Of a stretch of 64,000 nt of DNA, positions 8,584-17,497 are shown piece after piece (positions within the stretch are counted from its first letter, which is position 1; the number at the start of each line of letters is the position of its first letter). This DNA comes from CAYUPI01 sp964446585. GTDB taxonomy: Bacteria > Verrucomicrobiota > Verrucomicrobiia > Limisphaerales > UBA8199. The stretch spans positions 1 through 64,000 of the forward strand of contig CAYUPI010000023.1 in assembly GCA_964446585.1 (NCBI GenBank), read 5' to 3'. The notes beneath the pieces were generated by a model. The model worked only from the letters and a program-made list of their open reading frames with translations, did no database searches and had not been told where the DNA came from. Made by a program: the position numbers and the translations under genes.

Positions 8584-9183
8584 ATGGCATTTGAGCTTCA
8601 GCCCACTTTGACGGGTGAATTGCTGCAACTGCGACCGCTTCGGGCCGAGGATTTTGACGAGCTTTATGCCGTGGCGTCGGATCCTCTTATCTGGGAGCAG
8701 CATCCGAACTCCGACCGATACAAGCGAGAGGTTTTTCAGGCTTTCTTCCGTGAGGCCCTGGAATCGCGCAGAGCCTTGCTCGCCCGCGACGCCAAAAGCG
8801 GCAAGGCTATTGGGTCCTCGCGTTTCTACGGTTACGACGAGCAGAACAGCGAAATCGAGATCGGTTGGACGTTCCTGGCTCGCTCGCATTGGGGAGGGCT
8901 GTTCAATCGGGAAATGAAACGGTTGATGCTGCAGCACGCCTTCAGGTTCGTCGAAAACGTGATCTTCCGAATCGGCCCGAATAACCTGCGTTCCCGGCGC
9001 GCGGTCGAGAAAATCGGCGGCATTCTCATCGCCCCACGACGCGACCCGAATGGCCGCGAATGCATCGTCTATCGCATCACCGCCTCCGCATTCGCGGACG
9101 GAAGCCGCATGCAGCCCAGAGCCGCAACGGCGTGCTCCCTCGGCCAAGCCGAGCGTCAGGCGGGTGTTAAACCCACTTGCTGA
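8584..9183 (+). CDS. GNAT-family N-acetyltransferase (RimJ/RimL-like)
   Basis: The product is a 199-residue acetyl-CoA-dependent acetyltransferase. It starts with the RimL-type strand LTGELLQLRPLRAEDFDELYAVASDP. It continues with SRFYGYDEQNSEIEIGWTFL and ends the fold with the acetyl-CoA-binding NNLRSRRAVEKIGG, equivalent to the N-x-x-S-x-x-x-x-E-K-x-G motif B of this subfamily. The last 30 residues (ADGSRMQPRAATA...) lie beyond the fold. The 3' end overlaps the convergent YheT-like gene by 17 bp. Members modify ribosomal-protein N-termini, amino acids or antibiotics, and the substrate cannot be read from the sequence. Confidence 0.85.
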   Translation: MAFELQPTLTGELLQLRPLRAEDFDELYAVASDPLIWEQHPNSDRYKREVFQAFFREALESRRALLARDAKSGKAIGSSRFYGYDEQNSEIEIGWTFLARSHWGGLFNREMKRLMLQHAFRFVENVIFRIGPNNLRSRRAVEKIGGILIAPRRDPNGRECIVYRITASAFADGSRMQPRAATACSLGQAERQAGVKPTC

Positions 9184-10132
9184 GAAAGGAAACGGTGCGC
9201 GTTTCGGACCAATACTCTCCGTCTGAATTGAACGAAATAAAACCGACGTGGCCGCCAGAGCAAGGCATTTCCAGAAACAAGTTGGGATTCTCCCCAGCCT
9301 CCTCAAAAGGATAGCAAGGGTTTGCCAGAAATGGGTCGTTTCGCGCGTTGACCAGCAATGTGGGGATTTGGATTTCCTTCAAAAACGGTTTGCTACTGCA
9401 TTGGCGCCAGTAATCCTCCGCATCCTTGAACCCGTGAATTGGAGCAGTGTAGCGATCATCAAAATCTTTGAAATTACGAAGCTTCCCGTACCCCTCGTCG
9501 TCGATTTTCCCAGGCAGCACCTTCATCAAGGCCCGGATTTTGTCGTGAAGGTTGATCAGGAACCGATGCATATAAAGCCAGCTTGCCGATTTGGCCAGTT
9601 GGATGGAACTGGAACGCAGATCGCAGGGGACCGAAAAGGCGACGGCAGCTTTAATGCGCGGATCCAGGAGGCGGCCGCGTTCACCAAGATATTTCAACGT
9701 CAGGTTACCACCCAAACTGAATCCGATGAGCGCGAGCTGAGAATAATTGCCCGCCGAGAGCACCTGGGAGAGCACGGCTTGCAAATCCTCGATCGCGCCG
9801 CTGTGAGTAAATCGCAGCATCCGATTTGGCTCGCCACTGCATCCACGGGCGTTCCACGCCACCACGTCCCAGCCGCGTTTCGCCAGAGCGCGGACCATGC
9901 CGAGGAGGTAATGTCGTGTGGAATCGCCCTCCAAACCGTGCGCGATGACGGCCAGCCGACGTGAGCCGGTTCGGGCCCAGTCCAGGTCAAGGAAATCGTG
10001 ATCGGGGGTGTCGATCCGTTCGCGCTGATAGTTCACCGCTCGAACTGTGCGGAGAAAATGAGGGAGCAGAGTCTGCAAGTGGCCGTTGGAGAGAAGTGGT
10101 GGAGGCCGGTAGGTCGAATCAACAATGATGGG
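9167..10132 (-). CDS. YheT-family alpha/beta hydrolase
   Basis: This is a 321-residue serine hydrolase of the YheT/ABHD1-3 type. It begins with the family N-terminus PPPLLSNGHLQTLLPHF, then TPDHDFLDLDW, the oxyanion-hole segment VIAHGLEGDSTRHYL, WNARGCSGEPNR, and the nucleophile elbow GFSLGGN. The acid is in LVNARNDPF and the His in GGHVGF, so the triad is complete. I chose ATG 10132 (MPIIVDSTYRP) over the ATG at 10156, because family members start just before this stretch. It is cytosolic, and the likely substrates are short esters or lipids (family knowledge). It converges on and overlaps the GNAT gene. Confidence 0.88.
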   Translation of the reverse strand, partial: PIIVDSTYRPPPLLSNGHLQTLLPHFLRTVRAVNYQRERIDTPDHDFLDLDWARTGSRRLAVIAHGLEGDSTRHYLLGMVRALAKRGWDVVAWNARGCSGEPNRMLRFTHSGAIEDLQAVLSQVLSAGNYSQLALIGFSLGGNLTLKYLGERGRLLDPRIKAAVAFSVPCDLRSSSIQLAKSASWLYMHRFLINLHDKIRALMKVLPGKIDDEGYGKLRNFKDFDDRYTAPIHGFKDAEDYWRQCSSKPFLKEIQIPTLLVNARNDPFLANPCYPFEEAGENPNLFLEMPCSGGHVGFISFNSDGEYWSETRTVSFLSKWV

Positions 10133-10267
10133 CATGGCACACCGTAGCGCCGTCATCCTGATGATCGATCAGCGCCTTCGCAAGGGCAGAAAAAACATCA
10201 GCGCTCGGCATCTACATTGACTCTTACTCCGGGTCTGATTACCGTGGCGCGCCTTAAGTGGCTTTGA

Positions 10268-12223
10268 ATGTCCCTTCTTCCGCTGGTTAGACTCTGGCTC
10301 TGGATCTCAGTGCTCGCGACCGCCGCAGGATGGCTCCTGTCCGCTCTGGGCCAACTGAATCGACAAGGTTATCTCGTCGCGTTCTGCCTATCGGCAGTGC
10401 TGCTTTGGTTCGGGCGCAAAACGTGGGGCTGGGGCCCGCCCAATAATTCTTGCTTCTCCTGGAAAAAGTTACGGCGCCGATTCAGTCGGCCATTGCCGCT
10501 GGCGTTCCTCGTGTTGAGTTTTCTCGTCGCTCTGGGCGGCATCTGCTATCCGCCCTCCAATCACACGGCGCTGACGTACCGCATACCGCGCGTCCTGCAA
10601 TGGCTGGCGCAGGGCCATTGGTTTTGGATTCACACGTCCGATTATCGAATGAACGATCGGGCCTGCGGCATTGAATGGCTCAGCGCTCCGCTGTTGCTGA
10701 TTACGAAGTCAGATCGCACTCTGTTTCTGCTCAATTTCATTCCGTTTCTGCTGCTGCCGGGGCTGGTGTTCAGCCTCTTCACGCGGCTCGGTGTCCGGCC
10801 ACGAGTAGCCTGGCAATGGATGTGGCTGTTGCCGACCGGCTACACGTTTCTGTTGCAAGCGGGTAGCGCGGGAAACGATGCCTTTGGAACCGCTTATGTG
10901 CTGGCGGCGGTGGATCTCGCCTGCCGCGCATGGACCTCACGCCGCTCGGCCGATGCGTGGCATTCACTGCTGGCCGCCGCTCTGTTAACCGGAGCCAAAG
11001 CCAGCAACCTGCCATTGCTGCTGCCCTGGGCGGTGGCATTTTTCCCGTTGCTTCGAATGCCCGACGACACAGGCAGGGGAGCTCTCATTCTCGCGTTGGT
11101 CCGCGGTCCTAAAAGATTGGTTGATTGGCTTGTCGCCGGCACCCTGTTCCTGCTGGCGTTGCTGGTTTCATTTTTGCCGACGGCGATCCTCAATTTGCGT
11201 TATTGCGGCGATTTGTCCGGTTTGTCGCTGGAACTAACCGGCATGGAGATGAAGAACCCGATAGTGGGAATCTGGGGCAATGCCTTTCTGTTCCTGCTGG
11301 ACAACCTGGTGCCGCCGTTCTTTCCGGTCGCCGGTTGGTGGAACCAGAACGCGCTATCTGTTTTGCCTGCGTGGTTCGTCGGGCCGTTGGTGGCCAATTT
11401 CGAGCCGAGCTTTCATTGGTTGGGGGAACTGCCGACCGAAGACTGGGTCGGGATCGGTTTTGGCTTGAGCTGGCTTGTGCTGTTGACGCTTTTGGCCACG
11501 TGGCGGACCAACTCGGCTAAGTGGCTTCAATGGGTGCAACACAATGCAATCCCGCGAGGGTTGCGTCGCTGGATACTGTTTGCGCCCTGGGCAGCGCTGT
11601 TAGCCTATTGTGTTAAGTCGGGCATGGCGACAGGGGCGCGACTTATTTCTCCGTATTATCCATTGCTCTTACCGCTGGCGCTGGCGGGCGCGAAACAGGC
11701 CGAGGTCATCCGCCGTCGCTGGTGGCGGTTGATGGTTTGGCTTGTGATCGGAGTTGCGCTGCCGGTCCTGGTGCTGACTCCCGGCAGGCCGCTCTGGCCA
11801 GCGCGCACTATCTTATCGCACCTGCAGGCTCGGAATCCTGGCAACAAGTTGATCTCACGCGCGTTGACCGTGTACTCCGTGTACGCAACCCGCACTGACC
11901 CACTCGCCGGCTTGCGCTCGTTGTTGCCTTCGCAACTGGCGGTTGTGGGTTTCATGGCCAGGGGCGACGACACGGACATCTCCCTGTGGCGTCCGTTTGG
12001 CAGCAGGCGGGTCGAGCATTTGCTGGTGAGTGATTCGCCTTCGGAAATCCGGCAGCGCGGAGTCGAATATGCCGTGGTGGGCGACTTCAATTTTGCCTTG
12101 AACGGCTCTACATTTGATGCCTGGCAGCGCGCGACCGGCGCGCAAGTGGTCGCGACGACCAATGCCACCGTCCGCGTCTCAGAAGGACCTCAGCCTTGGT
12201 ATGTGGTGCGCTTTCCGCGGTAA
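10268..12223 (+). CDS. Large polytopic membrane protein, GT-C glycosyltransferase-like
   Basis: This 651-residue integral membrane protein has about twelve hydrophobic helices between residues 1 and 510 and a soluble C-terminal domain of about 130 residues. The architecture matches membrane glycosyltransferases or O-antigen-ligase-like enzymes of EPS loci. A periplasmic loop near residue 105 contains HTSDYRMNDRACGIEW, whose acidic residues could be catalytic by analogy with GT-C enzymes. It is the first gene of a same-strand run leading into methyltransferase, exosortase, EpsI-like and sugar transferase genes, which supports a role in polymer assembly. No specific family is recognised. Confidence 0.55.
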   Translation: MSLLPLVRLWLWISVLATAAGWLLSALGQLNRQGYLVAFCLSAVLLWFGRKTWGWGPPNNSCFSWKKLRRRFSRPLPLAFLVLSFLVALGGICYPPSNHTALTYRIPRVLQWLAQGHWFWIHTSDYRMNDRACGIEWLSAPLLLITKSDRTLFLLNFIPFLLLPGLVFSLFTRLGVRPRVAWQWMWLLPTGYTFLLQAGSAGNDAFGTAYVLAAVDLACRAWTSRRSADAWHSLLAAALLTGAKASNLPLLLPWAVAFFPLLRMPDDTGRGALILALVRGPKRLVDWLVAGTLFLLALLVSFLPTAILNLRYCGDLSGLSLELTGMEMKNPIVGIWGNAFLFLLDNLVPPFFPVAGWWNQNALSVLPAWFVGPLVANFEPSFHWLGELPTEDWVGIGFGLSWLVLLTLLATWRTNSAKWLQWVQHNAIPRGLRRWILFAPWAALLAYCVKSGMATGARLISPYYPLLLPLALAGAKQAEVIRRRWWRLMVWLVIGVALPVLVLTPGRPLWPARTILSHLQARNPGNKLISRALTVYSVYATRTDPLAGLRSLLPSQLAVVGFMARGDDTDISLWRPFGSRRVEHLLVSDSPSEIRQRGVEYAVVGDFNFALNGSTFDAWQRATGAQVVATTNATVRVSEGPQPWYVVRFPR

Positions 12224-12285
12224 TTTTCCTCGACAATCTCGGCATCCTCAGACCCAATTTTGGAGATGAACGGAGCGGAGAGTGA

Positions 12286-12942
12286 ATGAATTGGGCATTC
12301 CTGAGGCCTTTTCCCTGGTTGGATACTCGGGTCCGGTTTGTAATTGCGACGCCCGCCCAAGGTTCGCTCCTTGACCTGGGGACGGGTAACGGGGAAACGC
12401 TCAGGCACATAGCCGAGCTGCGGCCCGACCTGCGATTGTTTGCGGTGGACAAAGCTGGCCAACCAGATGGATACCCAGCCGGATGCCAATTTCAGCAGGC
12501 GGACCTGGAACGGGATAAGCTAATGTGGCCGGACGGTTCGATGGATGCCATTACATCTACGCACCTGGTCGAACACCTCCACGATTTAAGCTTGCTCATT
12601 GCCGAGATGGCCCGGGTGCTCAAACCCGGCGGGCGAGCCTATTTCGAGACACCGCATCCGAAATCCCTCATTCTGTCGAGCCAAAAAGGCCCAGCGGCAG
12701 GGACCTTTCCATTGAATTTCTTTGATGATCTCACGCATGTGCGTCCTGTCAGTACGGGCGCCTTGGCGCACTGGGTGCGGCGCGCCGGCCTCGAGGTTGT
12801 GGCCAGCGGGATCTCGCGCAACTGGCTGTTTGCGGCGTCCTACCCCTTTTTCGCATTCTTACCCGAAAGCAGGAAAAAGCTTACCGCCCGGCTTCATTGG
12901 CTGGGATGGTCGGCCTGTCTGATCGCCAGGCGCCCGCCTTAA
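12286..12942 (+). CDS. Class I SAM-dependent methyltransferase
   Basis: This 218-residue protein shows the Rossmann methyltransferase motifs in order. Motif I is LLDLGTGNGETLRHIAELRP, followed by the acidic strand LFAVDKAG, motif II/III around DGSMDAITSTHLVEHLHD, and the post-motif MARVLKPGGRAYFETPHP. It belongs to the methyltransferase-11 type, which often modifies sugars, quinones or lipids. It lies 62 bp after the membrane glycosyltransferase and 77 bp before the exosortase, so modification of the local polysaccharide or its lipid carrier is the simplest guess. Confidence 0.85.
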   Translation: MNWAFLRPFPWLDTRVRFVIATPAQGSLLDLGTGNGETLRHIAELRPDLRLFAVDKAGQPDGYPAGCQFQQADLERDKLMWPDGSMDAITSTHLVEHLHDLSLLIAEMARVLKPGGRAYFETPHPKSLILSSQKGPAAGTFPLNFFDDLTHVRPVSTGALAHWVRRAGLEVVASGISRNWLFAASYPFFAFLPESRKKLTARLHWLGWSACLIARRPP

Positions 12943-13019
12943 CCTGCCTCCGGAATATTACCGAGCGATTTCTATTGAGCAAAATCAGGCGTACAGCTAT
13001 CAAATACTCTCGCTCTCAC

Positions 13020-14027
13020 ATGCCGATCGACCAACCATCTCCCAACGGAATTCTCGAGGATTTCCGGCTCGAATTTCTGGACTGCTGGCATCGGCTGCCC
13101 AATAAAGGCTTCTTTCTTATTCTGCTGGCGGCGTGGCTCGCGCTTTTCCAATTCCTGGGAAACGCGACCCTCGGCTACATCTACTACGACCGCACTCCCT
13201 CGCTTTATCGCTGGATGCTTGATGCCTACGAACCTGCCGGACATTATCTGCAGTCGGACGATGGGCATGGGGTCATCATTCCGTTCGTTGTGCTGGGGCT
13301 TCTCTGGTGGAAACGCAAGGAGCTGCTGGCGCAACCGATTCGGATTTGGCCGCCGGGCTTGTGGCTCTTCGGGTTCGCGCTGCTCCTGCATTTCGCCGGT
13401 TACATGGGGCAACAACCCAAGGCCTCGGTCCTGGCCCTGTTCATCGGCATTTACGGACTTATGGGACTGGCCTGGGGTCCGGATTTTCTCAGAGCCAGTT
13501 TCTTTCCATTTTTCCTTTTTGCTTTTTGTGTGCCCTTGGGCATGCAGGGACGGTTCATCAGTTTTCCATTGCGGAAGTTGGTGTGCCAATTGGTGGCGTT
13601 CGTGGCCAATGGAATTCTTGCCATCGATGTGCAACGGGACGGCACCGCATTAATCAACGCCGACGCCCATTACCAATATGAAATCGCCGCTGCTTGCAGC
13701 GGGCTGCGCAGCCTCCTGGCCACGCTGGCACTCTCGATGATCTATGCGTTCGTTTCCTTTCCGAAATGGTGGAAGCGTCTGCTTCTGATTGCCTCCGCCT
13801 TCCCGCTGGCCGTAATTGGCAATCTGATCCGGATGCTGACGATTATTATCGCGGCCGAGATCGGCGGTCAAAGTTGGGGCAATTACCTCCACGAGGGCGG
13901 TCCCGGGGGAGTCTTCAGCTTGATTCCGTATGTGCCCGCGTTCGCCGGACTGCTGCTGCTGGGTCGTTGGCTGCGCGAACGCGGCCCAGGACAACCAGAC
14001 CTGATTTTGAAAGCGGAGACCGCATGA
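13020..14027 (+). CDS. Exosortase (Xrt family transpeptidase-like membrane protein)
   Basis: This 335-residue inner-membrane protein has about eight helices and the invariant exosortase catalytic set: Cys226 in IAAACSGLRS, Arg271 in GNLIRM, and His291 in NYLHEGG. Exosortases recognise PEP-CTERM-like C-terminal signals on secreted proteins and cleave them, in organisms that make EPS. I chose ATG 13020 (MPIDQPSPNG) because the upstream frame overlaps the methyltransferase gene. The next gene, an EpsI-like partner, overlaps its stop (ATGA). No protein with an obvious PEP-CTERM tail is encoded in this window, so the substrates are elsewhere. Confidence 0.93.
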   Translation: MPIDQPSPNGILEDFRLEFLDCWHRLPNKGFFLILLAAWLALFQFLGNATLGYIYYDRTPSLYRWMLDAYEPAGHYLQSDDGHGVIIPFVVLGLLWWKRKELLAQPIRIWPPGLWLFGFALLLHFAGYMGQQPKASVLALFIGIYGLMGLAWGPDFLRASFFPFFLFAFCVPLGMQGRFISFPLRKLVCQLVAFVANGILAIDVQRDGTALINADAHYQYEIAAACSGLRSLLATLALSMIYAFVSFPKWWKRLLLIASAFPLAVIGNLIRMLTIIIAAEIGGQSWGNYLHEGGPGGVFSLIPYVPAFAGLLLLGRWLRERGPGQPDLILKAETA

Positions 14028-14767
14028 ATCGGCAGAAATTCATCCTGATACTGGTCGTGCTGGCGCTGCTGGGCGGAACGGCGGGGCTGCTGGCCAACCT
14101 GCGCGCGCATCAGCGGCTCGGACCGCCGGCGGTCAAGACCAGTCCTTTGCCAGACTCAACCCGGCTGCAAGTCGAATTGCCTGAGCGCGTCCTGGATTAC
14201 GAATCCACCAACGTTCCCGTGGAACAAGTCGTGTTGGATTTCCTTCCCAGAGACACCAGTTTGGGCCAGCGGAACTATTTTGCCCCGGACAATTTCCAGA
14301 CGCTGGTTAACGTCGTGCTGATGGGCACCGATCGCACCAGCCTGCACAAGCCGCAGATCTGTTTCGAAGGCCAGGGCTGGATTATCAACGACAACGTCTC
14401 AACCGAAACCAGCGTGCCGATCGAGCGGCCTTTTGCTTACAATTTGCCTGTGATGAAACTGATCGCCAACAAAGCATATACGGTCAATGGCGAGCCGAAA
14501 GTTGCGCGCCAAGTGTATGTCTATTGGTTCGTGGCCCCGAACCAAATCACGGCAAAACATTGGCAGCGCATGTGGTGGCTGGCACGGGATCTCTTCAGCA
14601 CGGGAGTGCTGCAACGCTGGGCATACGTCAGTTTTGGATCGCTGTGCGCCCCCGGCCAGGAGGACGCCACGTTTGAACGCATGAAGAAATTGATTGCGGC
14701 AGCGGTGCCGGAGTTTCAACTGACACCTCAGCCCGCCGGCTCGATGGCTCCCGCTCAAGACCGTTGA
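14024..14767 (+). CDS. Exosortase-associated EpsI-like protein
   Basis: This 247-residue protein has one N-terminal membrane anchor (FILILVVLALLGGTAGLL) followed by a periplasmic domain of the EpsI/exosortase-C type. Marks are LPRDTSLGQRNYF, VNVVLMGTDRTSLHKPQICF and GQGWII, with the conserved H-x-P-x-x-C-x-x-x-x-G-W pattern. It then has VYVYWFVAPNQIT near residue 165. The start codon overlaps the exosortase stop as ATGA, so translation is coupled. In many bacteria this domain is fused to the exosortase; here it is separate. Its biochemical role is not settled, but it is required for EPS export in some systems (family knowledge). Confidence 0.87.
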   Translation: MNRQKFILILVVLALLGGTAGLLANLRAHQRLGPPAVKTSPLPDSTRLQVELPERVLDYESTNVPVEQVVLDFLPRDTSLGQRNYFAPDNFQTLVNVVLMGTDRTSLHKPQICFEGQGWIINDNVSTETSVPIERPFAYNLPVMKLIANKAYTVNGEPKVARQVYVYWFVAPNQITAKHWQRMWWLARDLFSTGVLQRWAYVSFGSLCAPGQEDATFERMKKLIAAAVPEFQLTPQPAGSMAPAQDR

Positions 14768-14770
14768 AAT

Positions 14771-16165
14771 ATGCTGCGCCGCCATCGCCAGATTCGGATG
14801 CAGATCCATCAATTAATGGATGCCTGTCTCTTCGCGGTGTCGTTCTGGCTGGCGCATGTGCTGCGCACCAACGTGGCGTTTACGAACTTCATCGGCCTCT
14901 CGCCGGAGGAGAGCTCGTTCGATGCCTATGTTTGGATGTATTTGATCCTGCTTCCGGCGGCGCCACTGACCCTCGAAGCCCAGGGATTTTACAGTCGGCC
15001 CATGCTCTATTCCCGGCGCTCGACGATCTGGGTGCTGTTTAAATCATGCCTATTCATGACCCTCATGCTGGTCCTGGTGCTGTTCCTGGCCAAACTATTC
15101 ATCGCTCGCTGGGTGGTGATTTGGTTTGGCGGCATCAGCTTCATTTTGATTCTCGCCAAGGAAGAGCTGCTGCGGCTGATGTCTCAGAGCAAAGTGGCCC
15201 AGGCACAATCACGGCGGCGGTTCATCCTGGTGGGGCGGCGCGACGAGACGGGGGACCTGCGCGCCGAACTGAAGGCCAAGTCGGAGGAGGCTCTGGAAAT
15301 CCTCGCGGAATTGAATTTGAACGAACAGCCCATCGAACGGCTGGTGGAACTGTTGCACGAACACTCCGTCAATGGCGTCATTATCAGCAGCCGGCACTCG
15401 AATTTCGAGCAGGTCGAAGCGGTCGTCCACGCGTGCGAGCTCGAAGGTGTCGAGGCCTGGCTGGTGGCGGACTTTTTCAAGACGCAGATTTCGCGGGCCA
15501 GTTTCGACGATTATTTCGGCTGGCCCGTCATGGTATTTCGCACGACGCCGGAGGCGTCGTGGCAAAGCGTCCTTAAATTGCTGGTGGATTATGTCGGAGC
15601 GCTTTTGCTGTTAATTCTCCTGGCGCCGCTTCTGATTCTGTTTGCGCTGCTCGTCAAGATAACCTCACCCGGCCCGGTCCTCTTCCGCCAACAACGCTCC
15701 GGGCTCAACGGCCAGCCGTTCACGCTTTACAAGTTCCGAACCATGGTCACTAACGCCGAGCAGCTCAAGGCCGAGTTGGAAGCGATGAACGAGATGAGCG
15801 GCCCGGTATTCAAGCTCAGCCACGACCCCCGCATCACGCCCATCGGCCGATGGTATCGCAAGTACAGCATCGACGAACTGCCCCAGCTCTTTAATGTCCT
15901 GCGCGGCGAAATGAGCCTGGTCGGTCCCCGTCCGCTGCCGGTCGATGAGGTCAAACGCTTCCATGACCTGGCCCATCGACGGCGGCTAAGCGTCAAGCCG
16001 GGCCTGACCTGTCTCTGGCAAATCAGCGGTCGCAACGACGTTACCGACTTTAAAGATTGGGTGCGGTTGGACCTCGAGTACATCGACAACTGGTCACTTT
16101 GGCTCGACTTGAAAATTCTCTGGCGCACCGTGCCGATTGTGCTGACGGGAGCAGGAGCTAAATAG
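14771..16165 (+). CDS. Polyprenyl-phosphate sugar transferase (EPS biosynthesis, WcaJ-like)
   Basis: This 464-residue initiating glycosyltransferase moves a sugar-1-phosphate to undecaprenyl phosphate. Four N-terminal helices (residues 10-135) precede a CoA-binding-like middle domain (RRFILVGRRDETGDLRAEL, residues 150-260). A fifth helix (VDYVGALLLLILLAPLLILF) leads into the bacterial sugar transferase domain. That domain carries the hallmark KITSPGPVLFRQQRSGLNG, YKFRTM, DELPQLFNVLRGEMSLVGPRP and KPGLTCLWQISGRN. It starts 3 bp after the EpsI-like stop, in one operon with the exosortase, which marks this as the EPS initiation enzyme of the locus. Confidence 0.94.
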   Translation: MLRRHRQIRMQIHQLMDACLFAVSFWLAHVLRTNVAFTNFIGLSPEESSFDAYVWMYLILLPAAPLTLEAQGFYSRPMLYSRRSTIWVLFKSCLFMTLMLVLVLFLAKLFIARWVVIWFGGISFILILAKEELLRLMSQSKVAQAQSRRRFILVGRRDETGDLRAELKAKSEEALEILAELNLNEQPIERLVELLHEHSVNGVIISSRHSNFEQVEAVVHACELEGVEAWLVADFFKTQISRASFDDYFGWPVMVFRTTPEASWQSVLKLLVDYVGALLLLILLAPLLILFALLVKITSPGPVLFRQQRSGLNGQPFTLYKFRTMVTNAEQLKAELEAMNEMSGPVFKLSHDPRITPIGRWYRKYSIDELPQLFNVLRGEMSLVGPRPLPVDEVKRFHDLAHRRRLSVKPGLTCLWQISGRNDVTDFKDWVRLDLEYIDNWSLWLDLKILWRTVPIVLTGAGAK

Positions 16166-16205
16166 GGGTTCAGCGAGGGAACCGGGGTTAATTTGCTTCT
16201 GTTAA

Positions 16206-17171
16206 ATGACCAAGACCAGGCACCGATCCCCTTCGACGACGGTTACCAGCGTCGTCACTGGCGCCGCTGGTTTCCTCGGCTCGCATCTGACCGACCTGCT
16301 GCTTGCGCACGGTCACAAAGTCATCGGGATCGACAATTTCGTCACCGGGTCCGTGGACAACATCTCGCATTTGGGCGGCGACCCCAATTTCAAGTTCATT
16401 CAGCAGGACGTGACGGAATTCATTTTTCTCGATGCGCCGGTGAACTATGTCTGGCATTTTGCGTCTCCCGCCAGCCCGATTGATTATCTGGAGCTGCCGA
16501 TCCAGACGCTGAAGGTTGGGTCGCTTGGCACGCACAAAGCTCTGGGCCTGGCCAAGAACAAGAACGCCCGCTTTCTCCTGGCCTCGACTTCCGAGATCTA
16601 TGGTGATCCACTGGTGCATCCGCAAAACGAGGAGTACTGGGGCAACGTCAATCCCATCGGGCCGCGCGGTTGTTATGATGAAGCCAAACGATTCGCTGAG
16701 GCGATGACCATCGCATACCACAAAGAGCATGCCGTCCAAACCCGGATCGTGCGCATCTTCAACACCTACGGACCGCGCATGCGGTTGCACGATGGCCGCG
16801 TCGTGCCTGCCTTTATCAGCCAGGCGCTGAAGAATCAGCCGCTGTCGGTTTTTGGCCGCGGCCGACAGACCCGCAGCTTCTGTTACGTCTCAGATTTGAT
16901 CGAGGGCATCTACAGGCTGATGATGAGTTCCTGCGATCAGCCGGTGAATATCGGCAACCCAACCGAGATGACGATGCTGGACTTTGCCAAAGCCATCATT
17001 CGCGCCACCGGTTCCCGCAGCAAGATCGCGTTCAAACCTTTACCCCAGGACGACCCGAAGCAGCGCCAGCCCGATATCACTCGCGCTCGAAAAATCCTCG
17101 GCTGGGAACCGAAGATCCCGCTCACGGAGGGTTTGCAGCGCACGATCGAGTATTTTCGCCCGCGGATCTAG
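16206..17171 (+). CDS. UDP-glucuronate decarboxylase (UDP-xylose synthase), SDR family
   Basis: The enzyme converts UDP-glucuronate to UDP-xylose and belongs to the extended SDR family. At 321 residues it has the usual length. The NAD-binding motif VTGAAGFLGSHL is followed by IDNFVTGSVDNI, WHFASPASPIDYLELP (typical of UXS), the catalytic STSEIYGDP and YDEAKR (Y-x-x-x-K), RIFNTYGPRMRLHDGRVVP and GRQTRSFCYVSDLIEG. It lies 40 bp after the sugar transferase and closes the EPS block, which suggests that the polymer contains xylose or a derivative. 4-epimerases are the main alternative, but the ASPASP...Y-D-E-A-K set favours decarboxylase. Confidence 0.88.
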   Translation: MTKTRHRSPSTTVTSVVTGAAGFLGSHLTDLLLAHGHKVIGIDNFVTGSVDNISHLGGDPNFKFIQQDVTEFIFLDAPVNYVWHFASPASPIDYLELPIQTLKVGSLGTHKALGLAKNKNARFLLASTSEIYGDPLVHPQNEEYWGNVNPIGPRGCYDEAKRFAEAMTIAYHKEHAVQTRIVRIFNTYGPRMRLHDGRVVPAFISQALKNQPLSVFGRGRQTRSFCYVSDLIEGIYRLMMSSCDQPVNIGNPTEMTMLDFAKAIIRATGSRSKIAFKPLPQDDPKQRQPDITRARKILGWEPKIPLTEGLQRTIEYFRPRI

Positions 17172-17294
17172 CGGGCGTTCCATTCGGGATTGACAATTCT
17201 TAAGGAAAAAATAGGCTGTGTTTCTTGACCGACGAGAACATCCGACCATGAGGGCCGGTGTGTCTCCCGGCCTGGCGAGAGGAAGTGAGAAAGT

Positions 17295-17492
17295 TTGACC
17301 GAAATTAAGCTCAAAAAAGGCGAACCTGTGGAGAAGGCCCTGCGGCGGCTGAAGAAGAAAATCGACCGCGAAGGGACCTTGAAGGTAGTCCGCAACCATC
17401 GACATTTCGAAAAGCCGAGCGAGCGCCGGCGGCGCAAGGAGAAAGCCGCCCGTTTCTCCGCGATGCTCAGCGCCCGCTACGCTGACATGTAG
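17295..17492 (+). CDS. rpsU: 30S ribosomal protein bS21
   Basis: This 65-residue, very basic protein matches bS21. It begins with TEIKLKKGEPVEKALRRLKK, then VVRNHRHFEKPSERRRRKEK, and ends in ARYADM. The start is a TTG at 17295, preceded by the purine-rich stretch AGAGGAAG, which can serve as the ribosome binding site at about 10 nt. bS21 assists initiation by stabilising mRNA-16S pairing on the 30S platform. It stands between the EPS block and a sugar isomerase gene whose TTG start is only 5 bp downstream. Confidence 0.93.
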   Translation: MTEIKLKKGEPVEKALRRLKKKIDREGTLKVVRNHRHFEKPSERRRRKEKAARFSAMLSARYADM

Positions 17493-17497
17493 CTGCC

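Noticed and set aside
10268..12223. Identifying the large membrane protein as a Wzy polymerase or O-antigen ligase
   Set aside because: The topology fits, but no signature loop allows choosing between polymerase, ligase and GT-C transferase.
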